From Flavobacterium sp. LC2016-01 (GTDB lineage: Bacteria; Bacteroidota; Bacteroidia; Flavobacteriales; Flavobacteriaceae), in assembly GCF_009711135.1 (NCBI RefSeq), contig NZ_WMIC01000001.1, forward strand, positions 620,001 to 684,000: DNA of 64,000 nt. Direction: 5' to 3'. Positions 26,109 through 35,977 of this stretch are shown piece by piece. The notes beneath the pieces are model-generated. The model was not told the origin of the DNA and searched no databases. It saw only the letters and a list, made by a program, of their open reading frames with translations. Positions within the stretch are counted from its first letter, which is position 1. Every line of letters begins with the position of its first letter. The position numbers and the translations under genes are program-made.

Positions 26109-28853
26109 TTGAAATCGATACTTTTTAAACTAGTTTTCTTCTTTTTCATTGCTTCGCACATACAAGCACAAGAATTACTTCCCTTTGTTGAAAATTATAA
26201 TAAATCAGATTATCAAGGCGATAATCAAATCTGGAATATTGTTCAAGGTCAGGATCGAGCCATGTATTTCGCAAATAACCATTATTTATTGCGATATGAT
26301 GGTGTTGTTTGGGAAAAATATTCTTTGCCAAACAAAACAATTATTCGTTCTATATTAATTGAAGGAGATCGAATTTATTCAGGTTCTTATAAAGAATTTG
26401 GTTATTGGTATAGAAAAGACGGAAAAATGCTTTACGTTTCTATCACCAAAAATCTCCGTTTGTTTGATGAAAAAGACAATGAAGAAATCTGGAAAATTTT
26501 CAGATTCAAAGGTTCACTATATTTTCAGTCTTTCAATGATGTTTTTATTTATGATGGAAAACATATTAAAAAAATCAAATTTCCTTTTCTGATATCGTAT
26601 TGTTTTGTTGTCGATCAAAATCTCTATGTAGCTTCTGTCGACAAAGGTATTTTTAGAATGAATGGCTCAAAAATCGCAAATCCGAAAGGGTGGAATGTTT
26701 TAAAAAATACAGTTGTTCATGCTATCGAAAAGTACAAAGGCAAAACCTATATTTTTACCCACAAAAAGGGAATTTTTATTGTTGAGAAAAATGGATTGAC
26801 TGCATGGGAAAATCCATTAAACGAAATGCTGAAAGGAACTGGAATTAATGTTGCAAAGTTTATCAAAAACAATAAATTGGTCATTGGAACAGGAAATAAA
26901 GGTGTTTTTATTTATGATTTCAGTTCTCATTCTTTTAAAAATATAGACCGAAATAATGTTTTAATGAACAATTCGGTTTTATGTATTGGCTTTGATAAAG
27001 AGGAAGATTTATGGCTTGGGCTTGATAACGGAATTGCACATGTTGAGGTAAATTCTCCAATTTCCTTTTTTTATGATAATTCGGGTATTTTAGGTTCAGT
27101 TTACTCCGTAGCCACAACAAATAAAGGATATTTAATTGCGTCAAATCATGGTATTTTTGAATTTGAGTCGGGTAATTTTAAAATGCTGCCTAATACACAA
27201 GGACAAGGCTGGAATATCACTAAAATTGGCAGTAAATATGTTATTGGTCATAATGACGGAACCTTCTCTTATGAAAATGGTGCATTGACAAAAATTAATA
27301 ATGTCAGCGGCGGATGGAATTTGTCAAAAAGTATTATAAATGACACTTATTTTCAATCTACTTACAGCGGAATTTTAGTTTACAAGGATGCTTCGAAATT
27401 GACAGAAAGCACCAAGTTTAATGATCTTTCAAAACCAATAAAATATGTTGCACAGAATAAAAGAAATGAAATTTGGGCAGCAGATAATTACCGCGGCTTA
27501 TATAGAGTGCTGTTTGATGATAATTTTAAAACCACAAAAGTTGAAAATATTACGCAGCAAAGTAAAATAGAAAATGACTTTGGTGTTAAGATTTTTGAGT
27601 TTAGAGAAGAAATTCTTTTTTTGATCAATAATGTATGGTACACATTCAATTCAATTACAAATAAATTAGAAGAGAATGAATTGTTCAATACCAACTTCAA
27701 AAATATTTCAGATGTTGTTGCTATCGACGAGAACCATTTTATAGTGCTTCAGGAAGGAATCTTATATCATATTTATGCTAACGGCAATAAATTTGTCTGG
27801 AATATGATTCAGGAGAAATATTATAAAGGAAAATTAATTAATGAAAACCTGCGCATCTTCAAAAGCAATAATCATTATTTAATGAATCTTGATGACGGTT
27901 TTATTTCGCTGCAGCTGTCTTATGAAAACAAACAAAACAAAGGAGTTAAAGTTGAAGCCTACAATAATAATATCTTATTGGCAAATGAAGGCAAAATAAA
28001 ACACAATACCGAATTGCGCATTAATGTCATTTCGGGTATTTATGGCGCCAGCAAGCCAAATTTGTTTTATCAGATAAATGGAAGTAAAAATTATATTCCA
28101 ATTTCAAACGGAACAATTGTTTTAAATAACTTAAATAGTGGTTATCATTCTATCCTGATTTTTAAGCATGATGGGGCGAACTACGATAATGTTGCAGTAT
28201 TTGAGTTTAGGGTTGCCCAGCCTTGGTATTTTTCATTTTGGATGATTTTGCTTTATTTATTAGTAATTGGAGCAGTATTGTTCTTTTATTACAAATGGAA
28301 TAAGCTTAGATATACTCAAAAATTAAAACTGCAGGCCGAAGAACTGAAACATCAGCGTGAAATTCTCGAAATGGAATTGAAAAAAGAGAATGAATTGAAT
28401 GTTCAGGAATATGAAAAGCACATTTTAGAATTAGAATTGCAGACCAAATTATCAGAAGTTGCTGGGAAATCACTTTCTATTGCAAAACAAAGTGAAATGA
28501 TTGATAATATTCAGCATATTTTAGATTCTGAAAAAGATTTTAACAAGCTTAAGAGCGAAATCAGAAAAGCAATTAAGATAAATGAAGTAAATAAACACGA
28601 ATGGGAGATTTTTGAAACAAATCTGAATCAGATTCATAATGAGTTTATTATTAATCTTTCAAAAAAATATCCAAACCTGACTCCAAAGGATATAAAACTG
28701 TGTGTTTATCTAAAAATGAATCTTTCATCAAAGGAAATTGCTCCTATGATGAATATCTCTTTTAGAGGTGTAGAATTACATAGATATCGCTTAAGAAAGA
28801 AGCTAAACCTCACACAGGACGAAAACCTGTCAAAGTTTTTATTAACTGTGTAA
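26109..28853 (+). CDS. SusR-like membrane-tethered transcriptional regulator of the PUL
   Basis: About 914 residues. A signal-like N-terminus (KSILFKLVFFFFIASHIQAQE) is followed by a large periplasmic part of repeated propeller-type units (for example EEDLWLGLDNGIAHVEV, RNEIWAADNYRGLYRV) and a Y_Y_Y-like sandwich. One TM helix lies near residues 705-728 (WMILLYLLVIGAVLFFYY), then a coiled coil and a cytoplasmic LuxR-type HTH (LTPKDIKLCVYLKMNLSSKEIAPMMNIS...RYRLRKKLNL). There is no kinase or receiver domain. It probably senses glucan in the periplasm and switches on the adjacent susC operon. No ATG lies near the signal peptide: the start is probably TTG at 26109. Another TTG at 26088 overlaps a TATCTTTG promoter-like box (26083-26090), which disfavours it. 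Confidence 0.85.
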   Translation: MKSILFKLVFFFFIASHIQAQELLPFVENYNKSDYQGDNQIWNIVQGQDRAMYFANNHYLLRYDGVVWEKYSLPNKTIIRSILIEGDRIYSGSYKEFGYWYRKDGKMLYVSITKNLRLFDEKDNEEIWKIFRFKGSLYFQSFNDVFIYDGKHIKKIKFPFLISYCFVVDQNLYVASVDKGIFRMNGSKIANPKGWNVLKNTVVHAIEKYKGKTYIFTHKKGIFIVEKNGLTAWENPLNEMLKGTGINVAKFIKNNKLVIGTGNKGVFIYDFSSHSFKNIDRNNVLMNNSVLCIGFDKEEDLWLGLDNGIAHVEVNSPISFFYDNSGILGSVYSVATTNKGYLIASNHGIFEFESGNFKMLPNTQGQGWNITKIGSKYVIGHNDGTFSYENGALTKINNVSGGWNLSKSIINDTYFQSTYSGILVYKDASKLTESTKFNDLSKPIKYVAQNKRNEIWAADNYRGLYRVLFDDNFKTTKVENITQQSKIENDFGVKIFEFREEILFLINNVWYTFNSITNKLEENELFNTNFKNISDVVAIDENHFIVLQEGILYHIYANGNKFVWNMIQEKYYKGKLINENLRIFKSNNHYLMNLDDGFISLQLSYENKQNKGVKVEAYNNNILLANEGKIKHNTELRINVISGIYGASKPNLFYQINGSKNYIPISNGTIVLNNLNSGYHSILIFKHDGANYDNVAVFEFRVAQPWYFSFWMILLYLLVIGAVLFFYYKWNKLRYTQKLKLQAEELKHQREILEMELKKENELNVQEYEKHILELELQTKLSEVAGKSLSIAKQSEMIDNIQHILDSEKDFNKLKSEIRKAIKINEVNKHEWEIFETNLNQIHNEFIINLSKKYPNLTPKDIKLCVYLKMNLSSKEIAPMMNISFRGVELHRYRLRKKLNLTQDENLSKFLLTV

Positions 28854-28914
28854 GATTTGACATTGAATTTTAAAGATTTTATATTTTTTCATTCCTTTTT
28901 TTATATAATTCCAA

Positions 28915-29054
28915 TACATCATTACTACATCATAAGGTTATGTTAAAGAAAATAAATTAACATTTAGACTGTTGATTTTTAGAAGTATACAATAAGTTTT
29001 TAACATAATGATGTAGCTATGTAGTAGTGTGAATTGATGTACTACAACGTTGTA
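28915..29054 (+). promoter_or_regulatory. Operator-like repeats upstream of susC
   Basis: Within the 244-base gap between the regulator and susC, CTACAT/ATGTAG-type half-sites recur: TACATCATT (28915-28923), ACTACATCAT (28924-28933), and in inverse orientation ATGATGTAG (29008-29016), ATGTAGTAG (29019-29027) and GATGTACTAC (29036-29045). They are followed by a 12-base perfect palindrome TACAACGTTGTA (29043-29054). The position and symmetry fit binding sites for the upstream HTH regulator. Confidence 0.55.
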
Positions 29055-29097
29055 ATTGTTTAATTTGGCTCTACTAACTTAAACGATTACATACTGT

Positions 29098-32000
29098 ATG
29101 AAAAATTTTATTTTTAGCTTTTTAGCGTTATTGCTGCTTCCGGCTTATATGTCTGGACAAGTGCAAGCAATTAAAGGAAAAGTAGTTGACAGCAGCGGAA
29201 TGGGGATTCCTGGAGCAGTTATTAGTGCTGCCAGTTCCCGAACAACTGCTGATGCTGACTTCGACGGTAATTTTACAATCAATGCCAAAGCGGGAGAGAC
29301 AATAAAGGTCTCAATGTTAGGTTTCGATGCTGTCTCTGTTGTGGCAACTTCGACTCCTATGACAATTACCCTAAAAGAAGCAGGCGATACTGCTCTTAAA
29401 GAAGTAGTGGTAATTGGTTACGGAACAAGAAAGAAAGTAGATAACACTACTGCTATTTCATCTATAAAAGCAGAAGAAATTACAAAAACCAAAGTATTGA
29501 ATGCTTCACAAGCTATTCAAGGTAAAGCGGCTGGTGTACAAGTAATTTCATCTGATTTACCAGGAAGTACACCTTCTGTTGTTATTAGAGGTTTAGGAAC
29601 TGCATTAGGAGGAAGAAATCCTTTATATATTGTAGATGGTATGCAGACTGAAAATATCAACAATATCAATGCAAATGATATTACTTCTTATGAAATCTTA
29701 AAAGATGCTTCTGCGTTAGCCATTTACGGAACTCGTGCTGCAAACGGAGTTATTATCATTACAACTAAAAAAGGTACAGGAGATAAAGTTTCTGTCGAAA
29801 TTGAAAGTTTTGCAGGGGTTAGATCGCCACTTAAAACAGTAAAAATGGCAGGAAGCAACAAGTATGCTTACTATTCAAATGCTGCTTTGCAATCTACAAC
29901 TTTTTCACAAGATCAGCCTGTAAATACAGATTGGTTTGATGAAATTACAAGAACTGGAAGTTATACTCAAAATAACGTGTCAGTTTCTGGAGCTACAGAG
30001 AGCGTCAAATACTTCTTCAGTTTAGGAAACTATTCAGAGAAAGCTGTTTTAAATGGCTTGGATTACGGAAGAACTACGTTTAGAAATAATAATGAATATA
30101 AAATTTCTAAAAAACTGACTTTAAGTCAAAATTTCAGCTTTACATCTGCTAACTCAACTCCAAAACCATTAAGTGCATTTACAAATGCTTACAAACAGTC
30201 TCCTATTGTGCCGGTTTATTTTCCTGATGGTAAATATGGTGTTTCTCGTGTAGGCGATAATGGCTTTGCAAGTGAAACAGGTTCTTCATTTAACAACGTA
30301 GGAAACCCAGTTGCTCAATTAAATTTTTATGATGAACAACAAAGAAGTGTTACGCTGCAGGGAGGATTGAAATTAGATTATGAAATTTTGAAGGGATTAA
30401 AATTTACTTCACAATTTAATGGTGAATATTATACTTGGAAACAGTATAATTATGATGATACTAAAAATATTTGGTTAGCTGCTAACCCTAATAAAGTTGA
30501 TAGCGATTATGCTAAAGAATTTCCTAATAGCAATATAAATTTATTAACTCAAGGAAGATCAGATTATTTTAATTGGAATTTATCAAATTATTTAACTTAT
30601 AACAAGGTATTTAATGAGATCCACGATGTTGAATTGACAGGTGGTATTGAAACTTCGGTAAAAGGCCCTAGAGAAACGCTTACTATTGCAAGAAAAAATG
30701 TTAATGCGAATTCTAATTATTGGTCATTAAACGATCCTGTTGCTAATCATGGAGTAGAATATGCTCCAACTGTAACAAGTTTTTACGATGTTGTTTATAA
30801 TGAAACGAAATTGGCATCTTATTTTGGACGTTTTCAATATAAATTAATGGATAGATACTTAATTACCGGAACTGTTAGACGTGATGGTTCGTCAAATTTT
30901 GGTAAAGATTACCGTTGGGGAACTTTCCCGGCTTTTGGTTTAGGTTGGATTATTACCAAAGAAAGTTTTATGGCTGATGTAAAAGCTATTAATTTATTGA
31001 AATTAAGAGGAGGCTGGGGAAGATTAGGAAATCAAAATGTTCCGCTTAATGATCAATCATATACTTCTGGAGGTAATGCTTACCTAGGAGGTTCCCTTCT
31101 ATATAACGGTACTACAATTAGTTCTCAAATTGATCCTAGCTTATCGTGGGAAATTACAGAAGAGTCTTCTGCAGGTTTAGATTTCGAACTTTTAAATAGC
31201 AGATTAAAAGGAACTTTTGATGTGTATGACAAGAAAACATCTAATGTAATTTTAAATACAAAACCTTATTATACATCTGGACTAACACTCCCATCACCTG
31301 CACATGTTGGAGAAGTATCTAATAGAGGTTATGAAATTTCATTGCGTTGGGATGATAAAATAGGAGAAAATATTAGATATTGGGTTGGAGGAAATTTCTC
31401 TAACAATAAAAATGAACTTACAGGTTTAAAAAATGTTATTTTATCGGATCTTATAGGTGGAGGTTTAGGAAATGGACAGAATACTAAATTGCTTAATAAT
31501 ACTACAATTGGCCAACCTTTAGGAAGTTTTTATATTTATGATTATGCTGGTTTTGATGCTACAAATGGAAAAATGCTTTATTACAATGCTGCAGGAGATA
31601 AAGTTACTCAAGATGCATTAGATGCTAATAAAGATAGAAAATATGTTGGATCTAGTTTACCAAAAACGAACTATGGTGTTACTTTAGGAATTACCTATAA
31701 AAACTTTGATTTTTCTGTTGACGGATACGGAACAGGTGGCGCTAAAGTTTATAATGGTAAAAAAGCACAGCGTTTTGCAGGAGAAAATATTGAAGATTCA
31801 ATTGCTACTGATTTCTGGACACCAAATAATTTAACAGCTTCAAACCCTGCACCATTTAATCAAGTACCTGTTGCTTCTACTTACTATTTAGAATCTGGAG
31901 ATTTCTTCAGAATCAATAATATTACATTAGGTTACAAATTGCCAATACAAGAAAATAATTTTATCAGCGCTTGCAGAATTTATGTAAATGCTATTAATCC

Positions 32001-32136
32001 ATTTATTACACAAAAATTCTCAGGATTTTCTCCAGAATTAAACGGAGATGGAAATCCTTATGGTTCTCAGGGAATTGAGCTTGATGCTTATCCAACAATG
32101 AGATCATTTGTAGTTGGTGCTAATTTAAAATTTTAA
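29098..32136 (+). CDS. susC: SusC/RagA-family TonB-dependent outer-membrane transporter
   Basis: 1012 residues. Signal peptide (ending YMSGQ), a CarboxypepD_reg-like domain (KGKVVDSSGMGIPGAVIS), TonB box region and plug domain with the SusC signature (LKEVVVIGYGTRKK; IRGLGTALGGRNPLYIVDGM; LKDASALAIYGTRAANGVIIITTKKG), then the 22-strand barrel ending in an aromatic residue (VVGANLKF). Imports oligosaccharides bound by SusD. First gene of the PUL operon; its stop is 4 bases before susD. Confidence 0.97.
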   Translation: MKNFIFSFLALLLLPAYMSGQVQAIKGKVVDSSGMGIPGAVISAASSRTTADADFDGNFTINAKAGETIKVSMLGFDAVSVVATSTPMTITLKEAGDTALKEVVVIGYGTRKKVDNTTAISSIKAEEITKTKVLNASQAIQGKAAGVQVISSDLPGSTPSVVIRGLGTALGGRNPLYIVDGMQTENINNINANDITSYEILKDASALAIYGTRAANGVIIITTKKGTGDKVSVEIESFAGVRSPLKTVKMAGSNKYAYYSNAALQSTTFSQDQPVNTDWFDEITRTGSYTQNNVSVSGATESVKYFFSLGNYSEKAVLNGLDYGRTTFRNNNEYKISKKLTLSQNFSFTSANSTPKPLSAFTNAYKQSPIVPVYFPDGKYGVSRVGDNGFASETGSSFNNVGNPVAQLNFYDEQQRSVTLQGGLKLDYEILKGLKFTSQFNGEYYTWKQYNYDDTKNIWLAANPNKVDSDYAKEFPNSNINLLTQGRSDYFNWNLSNYLTYNKVFNEIHDVELTGGIETSVKGPRETLTIARKNVNANSNYWSLNDPVANHGVEYAPTVTSFYDVVYNETKLASYFGRFQYKLMDRYLITGTVRRDGSSNFGKDYRWGTFPAFGLGWIITKESFMADVKAINLLKLRGGWGRLGNQNVPLNDQSYTSGGNAYLGGSLLYNGTTISSQIDPSLSWEITEESSAGLDFELLNSRLKGTFDVYDKKTSNVILNTKPYYTSGLTLPSPAHVGEVSNRGYEISLRWDDKIGENIRYWVGGNFSNNKNELTGLKNVILSDLIGGGLGNGQNTKLLNNTTIGQPLGSFYIYDYAGFDATNGKMLYYNAAGDKVTQDALDANKDRKYVGSSLPKTNYGVTLGITYKNFDFSVDGYGTGGAKVYNGKKAQRFAGENIEDSIATDFWTPNNLTASNPAPFNQVPVASTYYLESGDFFRINNITLGYKLPIQENNFISACRIYVNAINPFITQKFSGFSPELNGDGNPYGSQGIELDAYPTMRSFVVGANLKF

Positions 32137-32140
32137 AAAG

Positions 32141-33595
32141 ATGAAAAAGATATATATTACCGCGTTTGTTCTTTCGACATTCTTTTTTACAGGATGCGCA
32201 GACGATTATTTAGATGTTCAGCAAACCGAGACTGTTTCGACAAAAGATATTGAGTTATATAATAACAACACAGGAGCAGAAACGTTTGTTACTTCAATTT
32301 ATAACAAATTTTTAAATTGGGATATGACCTCTTTTGGTTGGATCGGTTTATCAAGTATTACATCTGATGATGCTGATAAGGGATCTTCTCCTGGTGATAC
32401 TGGAACAGATAAAGACGTATTGGATGCTCTGACTTATAACGCTTCTAATCCTTCTTGCGAAAGTACTTTTATTGCCAACTATGATGGAATTAATAGATGT
32501 AATCAGGCTTTAAACATACTTCCCAAATTAGATAAAGCAGATGCTGCTTTGAGAAATAGATTAGCCGGTGAAGCTAAATTTTTAAGAGCTTTTATGTATT
32601 TTACTTTAGTAAAATGTTATGGAGGAGTACCAATTGTAGATCATTTACCAGTTCCAGCTTTAGAATCAGACAGAGTTATGCAGTTAACACGTAAAACATC
32701 TGCTGAAGTTTATGCTTTTATCGAAGCTGATTTAAATGATGCGATTGCGGCTTTGCCTGAAAAAGGAGCTTATTCAGCTAATGAAAAATCAAGAGTTTCA
32801 AAAGGTGCTGCTTATGCTTTATTAGCTAAAGTAAGTTTATACCAAAAGAAATGGCAGCAAGTAATCGACAATTGTAATAAAGTTACTGGTTATTCTCTTG
32901 TAAGTGATTATGCTTCAATGTACAAAGCAACAGGGAAGTTTGATTCTGAGTCTATTTTCGAAATCTATGCACAAGGAGCAGTACCAGCAAAAGGAATTGA
33001 AGGTTACTCTAATACGCAAGGTGCTCGTGGTGCTGGTGGCTGGGGCTGGGGCTTCAATACGCCATCTCAAAGTTTAGTAAACGCTTATGAGGCTGGTGAT
33101 GTTAGAAAAGCAGCAACAATCATTTTTAGAGGAACTACTTTGTATGATGGAAGAGTAATACCAAATACGGTTGAAAATGAAAGATACAACTATAAAGCAT
33201 ACTCATCTGCCTATACAGATGCTTGGGAAACAGATGTTGACATTAAGTATTTAAGATATGCTGAAGTTTTATTAATGAAAGCGGAAGCATCAAATGAATT
33301 AGGACAAACTTCTGCAGCGATTCCATTATTGAATCAAATCAGAAACAGAGCTGGATTAGGAAATACTAGTGCAAGTTCTCAGGCAGATATTAGAACTGCA
33401 ATCTGGAAAGAAAGAAGAGTAGAAATGGCTTTCGAGCACGACAGATTCTTTGATCTTGTTAGAACTGGTCAGGCAAAAGCGGCTTTTGCAATTGATGGCA
33501 AAGTATTCACAGAAGGTAAAAATGAATTATTCCCAATTCCGGCAACTTTCATTAATCAAGCTGGTGGTTTATCAGCTCAAAATCCTGGTTACTAA
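32141..33595 (+). CDS. susD: SusD/RagB-family glycan-binding lipoprotein
   Basis: 484 residues with a lipobox (FFFTGC). The helical SusD core is clear: ANYDGINRCNQALNILPKL, RNRLAGEAKFLRAFMYFTLVKCYGGVPIVD and C-terminal IWKERRVEMAFEHDRFFDLVRTGQA. Forms the lid over SusC at the cell surface and delivers glycan. Directly downstream of susC, with translational proximity (4 bases). Confidence 0.96.
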   Translation: MKKIYITAFVLSTFFFTGCADDYLDVQQTETVSTKDIELYNNNTGAETFVTSIYNKFLNWDMTSFGWIGLSSITSDDADKGSSPGDTGTDKDVLDALTYNASNPSCESTFIANYDGINRCNQALNILPKLDKADAALRNRLAGEAKFLRAFMYFTLVKCYGGVPIVDHLPVPALESDRVMQLTRKTSAEVYAFIEADLNDAIAALPEKGAYSANEKSRVSKGAAYALLAKVSLYQKKWQQVIDNCNKVTGYSLVSDYASMYKATGKFDSESIFEIYAQGAVPAKGIEGYSNTQGARGAGGWGWGFNTPSQSLVNAYEAGDVRKAATIIFRGTTLYDGRVIPNTVENERYNYKAYSSAYTDAWETDVDIKYLRYAEVLLMKAEASNELGQTSAAIPLLNQIRNRAGLGNTSASSQADIRTAIWKERRVEMAFEHDRFFDLVRTGQAKAAFAIDGKVFTEGKNELFPIPATFINQAGGLSAQNPGY

Positions 33596-33614
33596 TCCTT
33601 AAATAATAAATAAA

Positions 33615-34514
33615 ATGAAAAAAAATAAATCTATTTTATTACTTTCTTTTGCTTTGGCTTCACAAATTTTTGTAAGCTGTGAGGATAGTATAGATAAAGT
33701 TAATAGTCCAATTCCATACGAGTCAATTGGCGGGTATGAGAATTCAGATGATGTTGCACCAAGCCACTTGCTTGCTAAATTCAGTTTTGATGGAAATATC
33801 AATGATTCAAAAGGAGCAATTACTGGTGGAACAGGAACAAATGTTTCGTATGATACAGGTGTAAAAGGTAGTGCTTACAAAGGTTCTGCAACTTCATTTA
33901 TTGCTTATAACAATGTTGCAAGTTCTGTTGCAGGCTTGAAAAGTATTACAGTTTCAATGTGGATCAAAACTGATCCGCATACAGGCGGTGCTCAGTCGTT
34001 GTTCATGCTTCCAAAGAAAACAGATTTCTGGGGTAATATTTTTACACTTATTGAAGGAACTGGACCAGCAACAACAATGTTGATGAAAAATCATATTCAA
34101 AGAGATGTAACTCCAAGCATTCCTTGGGCTGGGCAATTTATTGAACACGGAGGAACAAATGTTTTGCCAAATATGTTTGGTGCGTGGAAACAGGTAATTT
34201 GGTCATATAACGGAACAAGTTCTACTTACAGCCTTTATATTGATGGACAAAAAATCGCTTTACCAGCATCTATTTCTAAAAGATATGCAAGTGATCCTGC
34301 AACAGGCGGTGGTCCTTTTGGAGAATTAGCTAGTTCTGAAGTTTCTAAATTCATTATTGGAGGTTATCAGCAGCATTTAGGTGCTCCATGGGGTGCTCCT
34401 GATGGATGGATGCTTAATTATACAGGCTTAATGGATGAGTTCAGAATATATGATGCTGCTCTTGCAGATAATGAAGTTACGGCTTTATATAAACTGGAAA
34501 AAGATAAGAGATAA
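33615..34514 (+). CDS. LamG (concanavalin A-like) surface lipoprotein of the PUL
   Basis: 299 residues with a lipobox (IFVSC). A single LamG_3-type jelly roll covers about residues 50-295: LLAKFSFDGNINDSKGAITGG, then LKSITVSMWIKTD, WSYNGTSSTYSLYIDGQ and LNYTGLMDEFRIYDAALADNEVTALY. Likely a surface glycan-binding protein in the position of SusE/SGBP. No catalytic residues of a glycosidase are apparent. 19 bases after susD. Confidence 0.85.
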   Translation: MKKNKSILLLSFALASQIFVSCEDSIDKVNSPIPYESIGGYENSDDVAPSHLLAKFSFDGNINDSKGAITGGTGTNVSYDTGVKGSAYKGSATSFIAYNNVASSVAGLKSITVSMWIKTDPHTGGAQSLFMLPKKTDFWGNIFTLIEGTGPATTMLMKNHIQRDVTPSIPWAGQFIEHGGTNVLPNMFGAWKQVIWSYNGTSSTYSLYIDGQKIALPASISKRYASDPATGGGPFGELASSEVSKFIIGGYQQHLGAPWGAPDGWMLNYTGLMDEFRIYDAALADNEVTALYKLEKDKR

Positions 34515-34581
34515 GTATTTTTCAATACACCTGGAGAATTTTCTTCAGGTGTATTATTTAGTTAATATTATTTAGAATAAA

Positions 34582-35967
34582 ATGAAAACTTCAATATTAG
34601 TAATTGTTTTTTTGAGCTTCTTCAACTCATGCTCATCATCTACACCAGATGGAACAGGAGGCGGAACTCCATTGCCAACAAATCCAACAACGCCAACTAA
34701 ACCTTTGACTGATGCCGAAGCAATGGATCTGGTTCAAAAAGATGCAATAAAATATTTTTGGGATTATGCTGACCCTAATTCAAAATTGGCAAGAGAAAGA
34801 TACCTGACAGAAGATCCTAATTTTGAGTCAAATATTATAACTACAGGAGGTTCTGGATTTGGATTAATGAGTATAGTTGTAGGCGTAGAAAGAGGTTTTT
34901 TGCCAAGAGCTGAAGCTGTTTCTAGACTTACTACGGCATTAACTTTCCTAGAAAATGCTGACCGTTTTCACGGTGCTTGGCCACATTGGATGGACAACAA
35001 AGCGGGTAAAGTTATACCATTTGGAACAAAAGATAATGGTGGAGATTTAGTTGAAACTTCTTTCGTTTGTCAAGCTTTAATTACCATTAGAGAATATTTT
35101 AAAAACGGAAGTACTTCTGAAAAAGCATTAGCAGCAAAAGCTGATGAACTTTGGAAAGGTGTAGAGTGGGACTGGTACACAAAAGGAGAAAATGCTTTGT
35201 ATTGGCATTGGTCACCTAATTATGGCTGGGAAATGAACTTTAAGCTTGAAGGCTACAACGAGTGTCTGATTACATATGTTATGGCAGCTTCATCTCCAAC
35301 ACACCCAATTTCTGCAGAAGCGTATCACCAGGCTTGGGCGCGAAATGGAGCTATAGTAAACGGAGGTTTGCAATATGGAATTCCAGTTGTTTTAAGTTAT
35401 AACGGAGCAGTTGGAAATGTAGGACCAATGTTTTGGTCGCACTATTCATATTTAGGCTTAGACCCAAATATGCTTAAAGATAAATATGCTGATTATTGGC
35501 AGTTGACACAAAATCATGCAAAAATCATGGTTCAGTACAGTATTGCTAATCCAAAAGGATTTAAAGATTATTCAGATAAATGCTGGGGATTAACAGCAAG
35601 TTATACTCTTAATCCTGACGGAACAACTGGTTATACAGCACATCAGCCAAATAATGATAATGGAGTTATTTCTCCAACTGCCGCTTTATCATCATTTCCT
35701 TATGCACCAACAGAAGCAATGAAGTTTTTGCATTATTTATATGATGATAATAGAACAAAACTTGTTGGAATTGCAGGACCATATGATGCTTTTTCACCGC
35801 AGTACAACTGGGTAACGGCTCGTTATTTAGCAATCGATCAAGGAACTATTGCACCAATGATTGAAAACTACAGAAGTGGTTTATTATGGAAATTATTTAT
35901 GAATGCGTCAGATACCAAACAAGGTTTGAAAAAACTTGGTTTCACGTCAGGTAAGTACGGAATTTAA
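34582..35967 (+). CDS. GH144-type endo/exo-beta-1,2-glucanase (PF10091 glucoamylase-like)
   Basis: 461 residues. Lipoprotein signal (FFNSCSSS), a Thr/Pro-rich linker, then an (alpha/alpha)6-barrel of the PF10091 family: DLVQKDAIKYFWDYADP, ITTGGSGFGLMSIVVGVERGF, RFHGAWPHWMDNKAGKV, GDLVETSFVCQALITIREYF, GWEMNFKLEGYNECLITYVMAAS and NWVTARYLAIDQGTIAPMIENYRSGLLWKLFM. Bacteroidota members of this family include GH144 beta-1,2-glucanases (Chitinophaga and Parabacteroides enzymes). The GH3 neighbour supports a beta-glucan substrate. Exact linkage and endo/exo mode are inferred from family knowledge. Confidence 0.85.
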   Translation: MKTSILVIVFLSFFNSCSSSTPDGTGGGTPLPTNPTTPTKPLTDAEAMDLVQKDAIKYFWDYADPNSKLARERYLTEDPNFESNIITTGGSGFGLMSIVVGVERGFLPRAEAVSRLTTALTFLENADRFHGAWPHWMDNKAGKVIPFGTKDNGGDLVETSFVCQALITIREYFKNGSTSEKALAAKADELWKGVEWDWYTKGENALYWHWSPNYGWEMNFKLEGYNECLITYVMAASSPTHPISAEAYHQAWARNGAIVNGGLQYGIPVVLSYNGAVGNVGPMFWSHYSYLGLDPNMLKDKYADYWQLTQNHAKIMVQYSIANPKGFKDYSDKCWGLTASYTLNPDGTTGYTAHQPNNDNGVISPTAALSSFPYAPTEAMKFLHYLYDDNRTKLVGIAGPYDAFSPQYNWVTARYLAIDQGTIAPMIENYRSGLLWKLFMNASDTKQGLKKLGFTSGKYGI

Positions 35968-35977
35968 TTGCATCTAA

